Source of the DNA: Cylindrotheca closterium
Lineage: Eukaryota > Bacillariophyta > Bacillariophyceae > Bacillariales > Bacillariaceae
Assembly: GCA_933822405.4 (NCBI GenBank)
Contig: CAKOGP040001759.1
Coordinates: forward strand, 305,645-369,644
Direction of reading: 5' to 3'
Length of the DNA: 64,000 nt
The notes under the pieces are model-generated. The model did not search any database, was not told the origin of the DNA, and saw only the letters and a list, made by a program, of their open reading frames with translations. The translations under genes were made by a program, and so were the position numbers. Shown piece by piece: positions 1-10,430 of the stretch. How positions within the stretch are numbered: the stretch's first letter is position 1; the number at the start of each line of letters is the position of its first letter.

Positions 1-204
1 AAAACTCGGATTCTACAGTATATTATGAATTTCAGATCAATGGACCCCGCAGTCAGGGTTCGAAATTTGAAATTGGGGCGAACTGGTTTTTTCGTGAAAA
101 AGTACCCGATCGGAAACGAAACTCACCGAAACACAATGACCATGGATCCACTTTACGTCATTATTCGTACGGGTGATGGAGATTAACGATCTAAATAACA
201 TCCT

Positions 205-1165
205 TTGGAAGTCTTCCAAAGTCGACTTTCTTACTATAATCTTCTTTTGGATCAGCATCTGTCTCTGCGTAGTAGACGCAACAATCACACCACAAGGGTC
301 AGACCAAGAATTTCAATTGAAGCATCATCTCTACTAGGATATCTCTTTTTTGGCAAGCCTTTCTTGTCTCCAGCTAGAGCAGTCTTGTTTGTTGCGGCAT
401 CACGCTTTGCAGAGAGAGGAGTGGCTGTGATCCTGGATGCGGACGGTCCGAATCGGCATCATTCGAAAAGGGCCCATCAAAATCGTGTTGCACAAAGAGA
501 TCGCCTCCGAATTCAGCTTTTGGAGGATCGGACTACTCTTGCAAACCTCATCAATAACCCCAATCAAACAAACATAATTGTGAAACAACAAGAGGAAGCA
601 TTGTCAAAAAAAAATCGCAGAAAGGAAGGTGCGCAGCAAAGAGGTCTGCCTCCACATTTTGTTGACAAAATTGATGATTTGGTGAAGTCTTTTGAAAGCA
701 CGAATGGTAGCCACATTGTGCTTCAAAAGTCTCTATGGCAGGCGAATCCAGCTATTGCGAAGCGTGCGATTGATGGCGATGTTGATGCAGTATTGTCGGG
801 GGATTCTGATTTTGCAATGTACGTGCTGGGCAATGATGGACCCGACGGATGCATTCTACAACCAAAAGTCCAAGAGTCCATCTTCCCAAGCGATCTGTTG
901 TATCCTATCTTTGATGGCTTGCATTGACTCGGGCAGTGACGATTTATTTTCGGAGTTGATGAAGAATGTACAATATTCCTATGCGACAGTGGTTTGTAAT
1001 GGTAATTTGAAACATCTTTTTGAGACAACTTCGAAACGTACTTGGCTCGAGGAGTGGTTGTTCTCCTTTGAGTTCAAGGATGGGCGTATGGCAAGATTTT
1101 TTGAAAATGTAGAAGAGCTTTCGGAACCCACTTCGAAGAATACTGAAGAAGAAATTATCACTTGA
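205..1165 (+). pseudogene. FEN1/XPG-like (PIN-fold) nuclease remnant
   Basis: Two overlapping frames together resemble one protein. The first (205-927) has no ATG start and carries a segment ending in GDVDAVLSGDSDFAMYV, which resembles the XPG-I block of flap endonucleases, where acidic residues bind metal. Upstream, around VAVILDADGPNRHHSKRA, is the kind of N-terminal arm seen in the same family. Near 905-930 the frame must shift to continue into SGSDDLFSELMKN... up to a stop at 1165. A missing start and a frameshift point to a decayed copy. The DDE transposase fragment just downstream on the same strand suggests both may belong to one mobile element. The nuclease assignment is by motif recognition only. 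Confidence 0.45.
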
Positions 1166-1190
1166 ACTGGGAACACACAATTGGTGGCCG

Positions 1191-1671
1191 ATGTATGCTA
1201 CCTACAAAGAACATGCAAAGTTGCGCGAAAAGAAATGGGATTTCTACTTTGATCGGAGAAGCGGGGAGAGAATTGCGATGCATGATGCAGGGGGCGTGAC
1301 GTGCGCCAAGGCAGGAGTCAGCAATCAACTCTGCGGATGGATAAGAGGAATGCCTCTAAAGACTGGTAGAATCACCGATTCTCAAATGATCAAAGACTCA
1401 GAGGTACTGGTGGAGCAGCGGAAGTTTTCAGAGGCAGATACATCGTCTGACAAATCATTCACCAAAGTGTTTGATAAAGGATTTCGAAACACACTTGATG
1501 AGCATGGAGTGTCAAACTTTTATGCAACCAAAGTACTCAAAAGGCGAGGGCAGTTTTACTGGAAGTGCTACGTTGTACTCGGCTTGTGTTGCTGTGATAC
1601 GATCTGGAAATGAATGTGCAGTTCAACGCTGCGAAATGTCATGGTTCCTGAAGCGTGGTGGTGGGTTCTAA
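1191..1671 (+). pseudogene. DDE superfamily transposase C-terminal fragment
   Basis: The frame 1191-1613 reads CGWIRGMPLKTGRITDS ... FTKVFDKGFRNTL, which resembles the core of DDE_Tnp_4-type endonucleases (GR.SDS followed by F.N.FDKGYR). A second frame, 1471-1671, continues with LYSACVAVIRSGNECAVQRC, matching the expected catalytic-glutamate block (R.GNERAV). The two halves therefore need a frameshift around 1500-1560. The N-terminal half with the first aspartate is absent or unrecognisable, so the element is dead. Same orientation as the nuclease remnant 26 bp upstream. Family identity is inference from motif memory. Confidence 0.45.
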
Positions 1672-2689
1672 CTGTGGGAAACTGATCTATTTTATGTGAA
1701 ATTTGGGACGCTTGGACCTTTCAAGTGAATTTTATGTATAATAAGTTTCTCTAAATAGTAGCTATCATTATTATGTGTTATTTTTTAAAAATAGTCGTGC
1801 ATAGCCCAAGCATCGAACTATGCTACCATAATGATTCAATTTCTACCGAAGATTTCACTGTACGTACGTGCTTCGCCCGGGTCCGCCCCAATCTCTCAAC
1901 CCTGACTACTCTTGCCCTGACGGGGGCCCATTCTCATCAATGTTGCGCACCATCATTATAGAATACGAGCAATATATATATATACAAAATATATATTGAA
2001 ATCACGATCACAAAATTCCAAGTAATGTCTGGGGATGCCGATGCAGCTCAGTACTCGTACTATTACTTTCTAAAATAAGTGTCGTTGTTGGTCAAATGTT
2101 CGCATCCCAGATTCTTCCGCTAATAGACCTCCTTGACCTCTATATGGTTCCGCTGACCGCGCTGACATACCTTTACATGTTATCGGTACTTTCTTAGCGC
2201 TGCATAGTGGAGGCCATTCATTCTTCGATGTACCTTCGAGCGAATCAATCATTTGGGCTTTTCCAAACGAATCACCTACAGTAGTGTATGACGAAACCAA
2301 AGCGAAATCCAGTATCAGTACATTTGCTCTCCATTTCAATACTAGAGCAGCAGAAGATCAAGATTTCCGTAAATCTTCAAGTCTTTTCAGCTTCAATTCA
2401 GCTCCCGATTTCTGACTACAAAAAGTGACTATCGTACATAGTAATTGTTAACGGTACACAGTACTATTTGAAACAAATACTTTGGTTTGAACTATAAAAT
2501 TCGTGAGTTATTCCATGTGTCTGTCCTTCCACTCCGAGTTGGTCCACCAGATGAGGGAGGCGGAGGTCAGACTACAGTAACTGTGCTAGTGTCGTCTGGT
2601 AAATATAATGTGCATATATTATATTTTTGTTTTCCATACCAGAACTCAATAGTACGCGTCATATTCCATTCACACTGCCACTATTTATC
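1672..2689. other. Intergenic, no gene recognised
   Basis: AT-rich stretch including an ATATAT run near 1970-1998. The short open frames on both strands lack recognisable motifs. It separates the transposon remnants from the convergent end of the ABM-domain gene. Confidence 0.5.
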
Positions 2690-3903
2690 TTAGGCTCCTT
2701 CTTCACTGGAAATGACCAGCGTCCCCTCATAAAAGACAGGCTGTGGAGGCTTGGCCCACAAGGGTGCAGGTGGTGCAGCGGGCTTTTCAGATTCATCCTT
2801 CTTATCTTTTGGTGGTCCACCACCGTGAGCTTTTTGGAAGGCACTTCCTTGGCGCCATTTTTGGAAACTGGCTTGGTCCTTCCAAATGGTAGTCGAAAGG
2901 TAGGTTGGTTCGCTTTCATCCATTGGAGAAGTACCATGTCCTATGAATAATAATTGTATAGTCAAGTTTGCAAGTTTATAGCCGTCCCGTGGATAGGACG
3001 GAAATGTTCGATTCGAATTGATTCATTGTCAGTGAGAAGGAAGAGGAAAGTGATGTCAGATGCATGGAACGAACGAAAAAGCTTGCTCAGGTTGTTGAAT
3101 ATGTGTTACATACCCTTGGCTTGTCCATCCCTTCGAAGCATAGAGAAAGAAACGAATCCTTCGCAGTCCTTCAGTCTGGACTCTCGATTGGCCCAACGTT
3201 GCTCAAAGGCACTAGCATTCTCAGGTGGTACAAAGAATTGATTGCAGGCAACAAAACATTCAGCAGGAAGAGTGCTGACACCGTCGGCCTCCACCGATCT
3301 CCATCCATCTACAATGGTAGGAAGAGCTTCTGGTTTTGATGACTGTTGAAGCAAGCCATCATAAAAGGCGGGACGAGGAGCCCCCTTCAGCACCATGGCC
3401 GAACTGACCATTGTTGAGACAAATGCACCAATGGAGGTTCCGCCATGAGCTTCCTTGAAGGCTTCTCCCGAACGCCAGGCTCCAAAATCCGATTTCTTTT
3501 CCCAGATAGTAAAACTGACATAGTTTCCTTGTTGCATACCATCGTCCGTTCCTTCGTCGTACACTGCTGTGCCATCCTCTTCGTTAATGGTCACTCGTCT
3601 CATGAGATGAAAGTATTTGAATCCTTGCAAGGAAGCCAATTTGGATTTTCGGGTGGCCCATCGCTTTTCAAACTTGGCGGCTTTGCCTTGACGGACAGCA
3701 AATCGGTTGGTAGCGACGTATCGATCACGCTTCAGCAATCCCTTTTCAGTCACAGCAACATCCGAATCAGAAGCCGTGCTGCAGAGAGAGGAGGCAAAAT
3801 CCAAATTTCGAAGGGAAGGGGCTTGGAAGGCAAAACCTCGCGTAGAAGTCAGAGTAGCGATAAAAGCAAACAAGGAGAAGAGGAATTTCTTATTTTCCAT
3901 CAT
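2690..3903 (-). CDS. Plastid-targeted protein with two ABM (antibiotic-biosynthesis-monooxygenase-like) domains
   Basis: Two exons, 3114-3903 and 2690-2940, are joined by a 173-bp intron (GTATGT donor, CATAG acceptor), giving about 346 aa. The start is the first of two adjacent ATGs. Residues 1-21 form a signal peptide ending STRG, followed by FAFQAP, the Phe-led motif that directs diatom proteins into the complex plastid. Two similar ferredoxin-like ABM domains follow (about 45-140 and 215-310). Each has F..RWA.R.S.L..., then a WE/WK aromatic segment and F..AHGG near its end, as in HmoA/IsdG-type haem-interacting proteins. The intron splits the second domain. The family includes haem-degrading enzymes and small monooxygenases; which applies here cannot be told. 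The C-terminus is Pro/Lys rich. Confidence 0.75.
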
Positions 3904-4071
3904 GGTGTCTAATGCAGCACTGGTGTAGGCTTTGTTGAAAGAGTTAATCGTATTTGATGATATTATAGTTTGATGTGCTTTGGATCTTGTCGTTCGATGA
4001 TGCTGACGCGATGATTGAAAACTTTGGTAGTACTGTACCTGGTCCAAGTTGAAAGTACCTGGTACGGTACC

Positions 4072-5267
4072 GGTACCAGTCGAAAACCTGTACTCGTTCG
4101 TGAGCAATTCTCGTTCGTAAAACGGCAAAATCACCCCTTCGCAGTCGTCGAGCATGAAGAACAAGGTTTCATAAAAATCCAAGCACATCGACTGAATGCC
4201 TATTATTTAATTAGTCTACATGCTGATTGGCTACTTTTCCTATGGTGTTCCAGTAGGGTATCTCGGTTGGCCAATTTTGGAAAAAGGAGCGGGGATGATG
4301 AACAAAAATCGGCAAATTCATTTTTGGCGTCTGTTCATCGCCCACCATGTAGATCTACGTAAAATAGTACCACGAAATTGGATGGTACTCATCTAGCCCA
4401 TAATCGCTTTTCCAAAACTCCATCCAACATCCCTCAAAGCAACGATGGTGATGAAGGAAGACAGGAGGCCCGCGCATGTACCAATTCCACTAGCTCCAAT
4501 TTGCGTCTTTGATGACCATCACGTCCGCCTTCCAGTTCCCTTCATTGACCTGTCCACATTGAAGATCCGCGTGGGAAGCCACAACTGTGGCCAATCTGCT
4601 TCGGCCTGTTGAACGGAACTGCGAAGTGGCAGATTGGTGACTAGGACCAGCAAGAACAGCTAAATGAATTCACTGTCGAGAGGATAACGGCTGCATCCGA
4701 GGATGAAGGCACTCCAGAAGTTGTTGGCTGATTGTAGTGATTAATTGTGTCGTCAAGACGGCGCTAGGACTAGTGATGCCAAGAAGAATGAATCATCGCG
4801 TTTGCAGAAACAGGTATTACACAGGGAGAATATGGTGGCGATGGACTGGCTGTTTGTCCTCTTGATACGGCTGCATTGCAAAAGTTGCCAAAGAAGATGC
4901 ATGCAATAGAAGACAAAGAAGAAGAGTTTTTCGTTTGATAGTTGACAGTGATTTTGATATAGTAGGAGAATTTGCCGAAACTCGATGCGTTTTTTCACGT
5001 AGCTCTAGTACATTTTTGTGTAAAACTGCAGTTGTCGTTTATCCCCCAAAAAATGACCAAAATTACCAGAATTGACGAAGTCAGCCAATCTGCCAATTCT
5101 AGACGTACCAGCATTCTGACTACATCAGCAGGTAGATTGGACACTTTTGGGCAAGGCTAAGGGGTGGAAAAGCTACTTTTAGTGATTTGGTAAACTCAAT
5201 ATCTTGGTCGGAAAACGGACAGATTTTGCCGTTTTCACGAACGAGTACAGGTTTTCGACTGGTACCA
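4072..5267. mobile_element. Possible non-autonomous DNA element bounded by inverted repeats
   Basis: The segment beginning GGTACCAGTCGAAAACCTG at 4072 recurs in reverse complement ending at 5267. The match runs through ACTCGTTCGTGA and resumes as AAACGGCAAAATC at the inner edge. The left copy (4072-4132) differs by about 15 extra bases that partly repeat CTCGTTCGT; the right copy is 5222-5267. No protein-coding frame is recognised in the interior. I could not identify a clear target-site duplication, so this may be a MITE-like element or just a local inverted repeat. The left end lies about 170 bp upstream of the ABM-gene start. Confidence 0.4.
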
Positions 5268-5558
5268 GGTGCCGTGAATCAACGAAACGGCCGCCACTCT
5301 ACCTGCCGTATGATCAAATCGATTGCTTAGATTTGATATGGAATGCGTTCTGTTTCACACACAATAGACGGGCCGGTGGCACGTGCCACATTTTAATATA
5401 TATTGAATGTTGATTCGATGATTCAGTCACGACCAGAAACTCACAAAACTAAAAAGGAATACCTCCGGTGCGATAGGGTAACCATGATAGCATTTGGTAG
5501 CAGTACATGTCTTATCGTTTTAGGTAGCACTACTACTAGCGGGAGGCCTCGGCAACGA
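5268..5558. other. Intergenic, nothing recognised
   Basis: Gap between the inverted-repeat stretch and the end of the MORN gene. No motif seen. Confidence 0.4.
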
Positions 5559-7263
5559 CTATAGTATTACGCCCTTGCCAGTTTTTGATTTGCCATTGTC
5601 ATCAGTGCCATTAGTATCATTGTCTGTCTCCATTTTCACGGGGGGCTCTTGTGATCCTTGCTCAGATCCTTCCTCTTGTGAGTCATTTTCATTGGCTTTG
5701 TCTGCTGGCGCCGATTCTTCCGGCACTGGCTTCTCATCTGATTCGGGTTTCTCATTGCCATCCTCATCGCCGTTATCATTTTCGATTTGATGGACATCTT
5801 CTTCTTCGTCATCGTCCTTGCTGGTAGCTGATGAATTGCAAGATGGTTCGTTTCCGTGGCCATGTTGGATAGATGAATCATCCTTCTCGCCGTCGGATGA
5901 GGTCACTTCTCCGTCTGCAGATGCAATAAACTTCCAGTTGGAGAAACGCCCGTGTCTTTCAGTACCATCTACCCTCCGATGGACACCAACTCCTTCAAAG
6001 ATTCCATTGACGAAATCGCCATCGTAAACGTCTCCGCTTCGACTCCGATAGGCACCTTTTCCATTCAGACGATCGTTCTTGAATTCTCCTTGGTAGATTG
6101 CTCCATCATTGTAGTAGCAGACGCCTTCCCCCGTTCTCTTGTTCTTGACGTATTCCCCAAGGAATTTGTCACCATTCTTGTATAAGACACACGCGTTGCC
6201 GTGCAACTTTCCCTTTCGCCTGAAAGAAACAAGAACGAGTAGTAGTGTGAGGTCCGATCCTTAAGTTAATGCCATGACGACTGTAGAGCCACTGGCTGTT
6301 TACTTACCATCCTCCACAATATATTCTCCCATCGTCAAATTTCATGAATCCGATCCCGTGTGGGTTGGTGTCCATAACACTCCCCGTATAGGTTCGATCG
6401 CCCTTCACTCTGAGCTTTGGGCAAATTTTGTTCACATCGTCCATCCGGGGTTCAAAATCGACGCTATCACATACTTTCTCCATGTGAGTAGGGTCAGTCT
6501 TGATCGCTGGTGCGATGGGTTTCTTAGGTAGCCGCCTAGCATAGGGCATGACGAACGCTTTGTTGGAACCAAACGCCCCATTGGACTTTGGATGATTGGG
6601 AATGGTATTTGGTAGATTGATCTTGTCCTCTTTCAATCCTTCTGGATGCATGTCAGCATGGCGTTGTGACTTCCATTGTAATATAGAAACGATAGCTTCC
6701 TTGACGGCATCATTACTCAACACCAGTTCTGCTTGCTGCTGATGATCCAATCTTGGATTGTGCACAAATACGTGATTCACCGCTCCCATGATCGATGACA
6801 TTTCACTTTGAACTTCTTCCTCACTTCCATCGTTATGGCAAATCGCTAACAATGTGCTGACAGCCACACCAGGATCTTTGGCCTGTCGCTTTTTCGGTGG
6901 CTCTGGCATTGCTGGGTCATCTTCAATCTTTCGTTTGTGCGCTGATTTCAGGTTGGCAAAGTCTTGTTTGATCTTTTTGACAACTTCTTCTCGTGCCATT
7001 GCATACCATCTGTTGGTGTCTTTGTCTGCCTTGAGGAATCTCGAAGGCTGCTTCTTGGTGAGCATTGTATCGACGACTTTGTGGGCAAGGATGTTCTTGG
7101 TTTGCAGATCTGCCAAGTCGTATTGTGGGAAATGTTGCCGAATGATGTGCTGCAAATGCTTGTTGCCAGGATTGTTATAAGAGCCCTTTCCTCGTCCAAA
7201 GATGACATCGTTTTCATTGCAGTCATCCACGAATTGGCGTGGGAATCGGCTTCCAGACGCCAT
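5559..7263 (-). CDS. DUF6824-type domain protein with C-terminal MORN repeats
   Basis: Exons 6308-7263 and 5559-6219 join across an 88-bp GTAAGT...TTTCAG intron that splits a Trp codon, giving about 538 aa. Residues 19-95 hold the domain common in diatom proteins: DVIFGRGKGSYNNPGNKHLQ, then a helical stretch with R..KA....RWY.M....V..KI. From about residue 290 there are at least four or five MORN repeats with the pattern Y.G....G..HG.G, for example GDKFLGEYVKNKRTGEG and GAIYQGEFKNDRLNGKG; the intron lies inside this array. The last 140 residues are very acidic (D/E/S runs). MORN repeats usually bind membranes or act as scaffolds, while the N-terminal domain has no function known to me and may bind DNA or protein. 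The combination is unusual. Confidence 0.75.
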
Positions 7264-7288
7264 GATAAACTGTGATGGTATGTTTGAA

Positions 7289-7311
7289 CGATGCGATGCG
7301 ATGCGATGCGC
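7289..7311. repeat. Short GCGAT/GATGC tandem repeat
   Basis: About four and a half copies of a 5-bp unit, just upstream of the MORN gene start. Confidence 0.7.
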
Positions 7312-8647
7312 TATTTTTGTGCTTTGATTGCTTGTTTTTTCTTTTGTGCAATGAAAACGCTTCCTTTTATTACAAACGCTGGTGTGTATTTTTTGGGAAC
7401 ACTTTTACGCAGTTTTAGTGTCGTGAAACGCACCTTTCTAAAACTTCTTCCGATCAAAATAAAGTGACCAACCTCGCGTGATATTTAACGTTGAAGCTTC
7501 CATCTGTGGACATTTATTGCAATTAATCGATGATGTGCGACTGAGTAATAATAGTGAAAGTTTGGCGAACCGAAGTTTTTGACTCGGAGAGATCTCATAG
7601 GACCATTCACTCATCACTTGAGTTCATTATTGAGTAGGTTATTTCTGGTTAGTGAGAGGTCTTACAAGCTGGAGCGCTGACCAATGCGATCAATGTCTAT
7701 CTTAATACAATGATACCCGGGGAACAATAATATTTTCACTTCGACTTGTGCAACAACTTTTTTCTTGGGTGGCGCCTCTTCTTTGACTTTCGCACGACGT
7801 AGCTGGAACACTTTCGACACGTTTAGTACCGGGAGAAAGAGGGGTACCACCAATAGAATAGCTTCGGCGCCAGTAAAAATCTGTACATCACCGCACTTTT
7901 TTAGACAATGACGAGCGGGACAAAACTTTGGTAAATAGTAACATATCCCAGAAATTGTCAGGGAATCCTTATCACCACAATCATCTACAGCGGTATTATA
8001 TGAGGTATTGTTAGTCTTGATTCAAATCTCAGTAGGAACGCTGTCAGCCATTTGTGTGCATAACTTATTACTTAATAATTAAGTGTAACCATCAGTAGAA
8101 GAGCCATCCTACCACCAAAACAGCATAGAGGCTCCCCTTCTTCTCTTTAACGACTATATATTGAAAAGCATTTTCTTAATATACATATGTCTGACAAGAA
8201 CATGATTGCCAAAGCTTTTTATAAATCTAAATTGATGGCTCTCGAAAACCATAATAATATATATTGGCACGAGGATGGCATCGTTTCAAGCACAAGTTTC
8301 AGCTTCAAGGTCCGGTGGTACCGCCAGTACCAGGTACCAGTGCTTGTATCCATTACGCTTGCTTCCGCCGCTTCTGTTCATGGTACCTGTAACAGTATCA
8401 GGTACAGTATTTCTACAAGACAAATAATCTTTTGATTGATGATTCATCTTCGTGGTGATCCATCTCAAGTCACCACGGTCATGAGGAGTCATGAGCACAA
8501 GCAGTTATGAAAATTCAAAGTTGAAAGTCCAAGTCGTCGAGTTGGAACCGTCTGTCGTCGCCCGGTTTTTAAAATCAACAATCAGCACATCATCACGTTT
8601 TATAAGATCTACCGGTATACTGTACGAATACAACGATATCAACCATC
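7312..8647. other. Intergenic region with a GTACC-rich palindromic patch
   Basis: No gene recognised. At about 8313-8405 there are several overlapping palindromes (GGTACC, CAGGTACCAG and relatives) on both sides of an about 50-bp spacer, and TACCGGTA occurs at 8610. The rest is AT-rich and unremarkable. It probably contains the divergent promoters of the MORN gene and the ankyrin gene. Confidence 0.4.
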
Positions 8648-10216
8648 ATGGAAACGAATGGCTTTGCCTCGCAGCACAGAGCTCGGACACCAAAGAGAAG
8701 AAGAACTAATGTCCTTCAACTTATCTACATGCATCGCCATGACTGTGTAAAACAACTTTTGCCTCATTTGCAAGCTCTGAATTGGAACGATATGAAGGAT
8801 TCTCAAGATGCCTATGGATCTTATCCTCTACATTATGTAATGTTTTATTGTACTGGAAATGGAGTGTTGGACATCGTTCGGTATATTCTTCAGCAAGATC
8901 CTGATGCTTTGTACAAGACGACTAACCAGCAAATGACACCCATTCATGTCATGCCAGGAGTCGTCTTTAGTGGCGATGTCCACAAATACTCGTTGGATAG
9001 TATCCAACGAGATCAGATGAAAGCTCGATCCTTCATGATGAAGCAGGACGCTTCCATTATGACAAATATCAACAGTTTCGGTAGATTACCGCTATCCGAA
9101 GCAGTGGTCAAAGGATGCAACCGAATAGCCAAGCAAATGCTGAAGGAATACCCTCATTTGGCGTTTCAAAAGGAAGCCAATGATCGACTTCCGCTGTATC
9201 ATGCAATTCAACGCGAGAATGAGGTTGCCACCACCGTGCTGATATACTACTACCCCAAGAGCATGTTGCTGACTCCTCACTGTGAGGATCAATCATCAGC
9301 ACAACCACAGACGTTTCTACAAATGGCATTGGCCTCCCCAACATTGGCTCTACCCGTTTGCCAGCAATTGGAAAAAATTATGGCTGACATGTTTGTGCTA
9401 AACCAGGAACTCCTCCTTACCCAAAACAAACTCAAGGCCAGCAAAGCGACACTAAAGACCAAGAATTCAGAAGCCAAAATAGCAGCAAACCAAATCGAGC
9501 AACTCCAAGCCCAATTGGCAATGTCTACGGGAGGACAGTCATCAGAACTAATAAGTATCAACGGTCCATCTATGGCTCCTAAAGCGTCTTCCCGCGTAGC
9601 CGCTGCTGCATCAGTCATCACAGCAACAACAGCAGATTCTCCCACCACCGCGGAGTTTGATCCACGGCAAGAGTTCTACTGGAAACAAACCAGAAAATCG
9701 GAGATTATTTGTTTGAACAATCTTGCCTTGCGCAAGCGCCAACAGGAGCAAGACGACAAACCATCCGTGGAAGATCTCAAGGCGATTGCTAAATCTCTCA
9801 CGCGGCGGCTGGACTGTTATACCAACAATCGTTTGGAAGCCTTTTCACGATTTCATTCCTCCAAAAAAGGTACTGCGACCACTCGACGTAGTGGCAGTGG
9901 TGGTGAGAATAAAACAATGACACAGATTGCCGTGGAATATTGTCTTAAACATCCCAATCCCGATAGAGGTGACTTGCATCAAACCATTGAAGCTCTGAAT
10001 CAAGAACTGATGCGAATCGAAGGGAAGGATAAGGGTCTCGATGACGATAGCGCCGAGGATGAGTCGTCACAACTATCTGGACAGGAACGCAAACGTCAGG
10101 CATCATCAAAGCAGCATAACCAAACTCCAAGGCATACCAAACGACCAAAAGTAGCTGAATTGAATATCGAAAGTGATGACAATGATGAGAAAGAAGCAGG
10201 TACCCTGTGGCTGTAG
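8648..10216 (+). CDS. Ankyrin-repeat protein with coiled coil
   Basis: Single-exon frame of 522 aa from an ATG. Residues about 50-200 contain degenerate ankyrin repeats of the diatom type: YPLHYVMFY ... VLDIVRYILQQDPDALYKTT, then RLPLSEAVVKGCNRIAKQMLKEYP and RLPLYHAIQ. Residues about 250-290 form a coiled coil rich in Leu/Lys/Gln/Ala (LNQELLLTQNKLKASKATL). A central Ala/Thr-rich linker leads to a C-terminal half that is Lys/Arg/Ser/Gln rich with a KRPK basic patch near the end, which could be a nuclear signal. Ankyrin arrays serve as protein-binding surfaces; no catalytic motif is present. The specific role is unknown. Confidence 0.75.
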   Translation: METNGFASQHRARTPKRRRTNVLQLIYMHRHDCVKQLLPHLQALNWNDMKDSQDAYGSYPLHYVMFYCTGNGVLDIVRYILQQDPDALYKTTNQQMTPIHVMPGVVFSGDVHKYSLDSIQRDQMKARSFMMKQDASIMTNINSFGRLPLSEAVVKGCNRIAKQMLKEYPHLAFQKEANDRLPLYHAIQRENEVATTVLIYYYPKSMLLTPHCEDQSSAQPQTFLQMALASPTLALPVCQQLEKIMADMFVLNQELLLTQNKLKASKATLKTKNSEAKIAANQIEQLQAQLAMSTGGQSSELISINGPSMAPKASSRVAAAASVITATTADSPTTAEFDPRQEFYWKQTRKSEIICLNNLALRKRQQEQDDKPSVEDLKAIAKSLTRRLDCYTNNRLEAFSRFHSSKKGTATTRRSGSGGENKTMTQIAVEYCLKHPNPDRGDLHQTIEALNQELMRIEGKDKGLDDDSAEDESSQLSGQERKRQASSKQHNQTPRHTKRPKVAELNIESDDNDEKEAGTLWL

Positions 10217-10430
10217 CGCCAGTGATGGCGATGGAACAAGTGGATATCGTACCACCATGAGAGCAGCTCAACAAACTGTATTATACACCTACCGTGTACT
10301 GGATTGATTCGTACATTCGTACATTCTTTCATCATATATGTATTGCTGTTGACTTTTTCAAGAGATGTGTATTAATGAATCAATTTATAATGATACTGGA
10401 GATAGCTCAATAATACTATGGAGAACCCGG

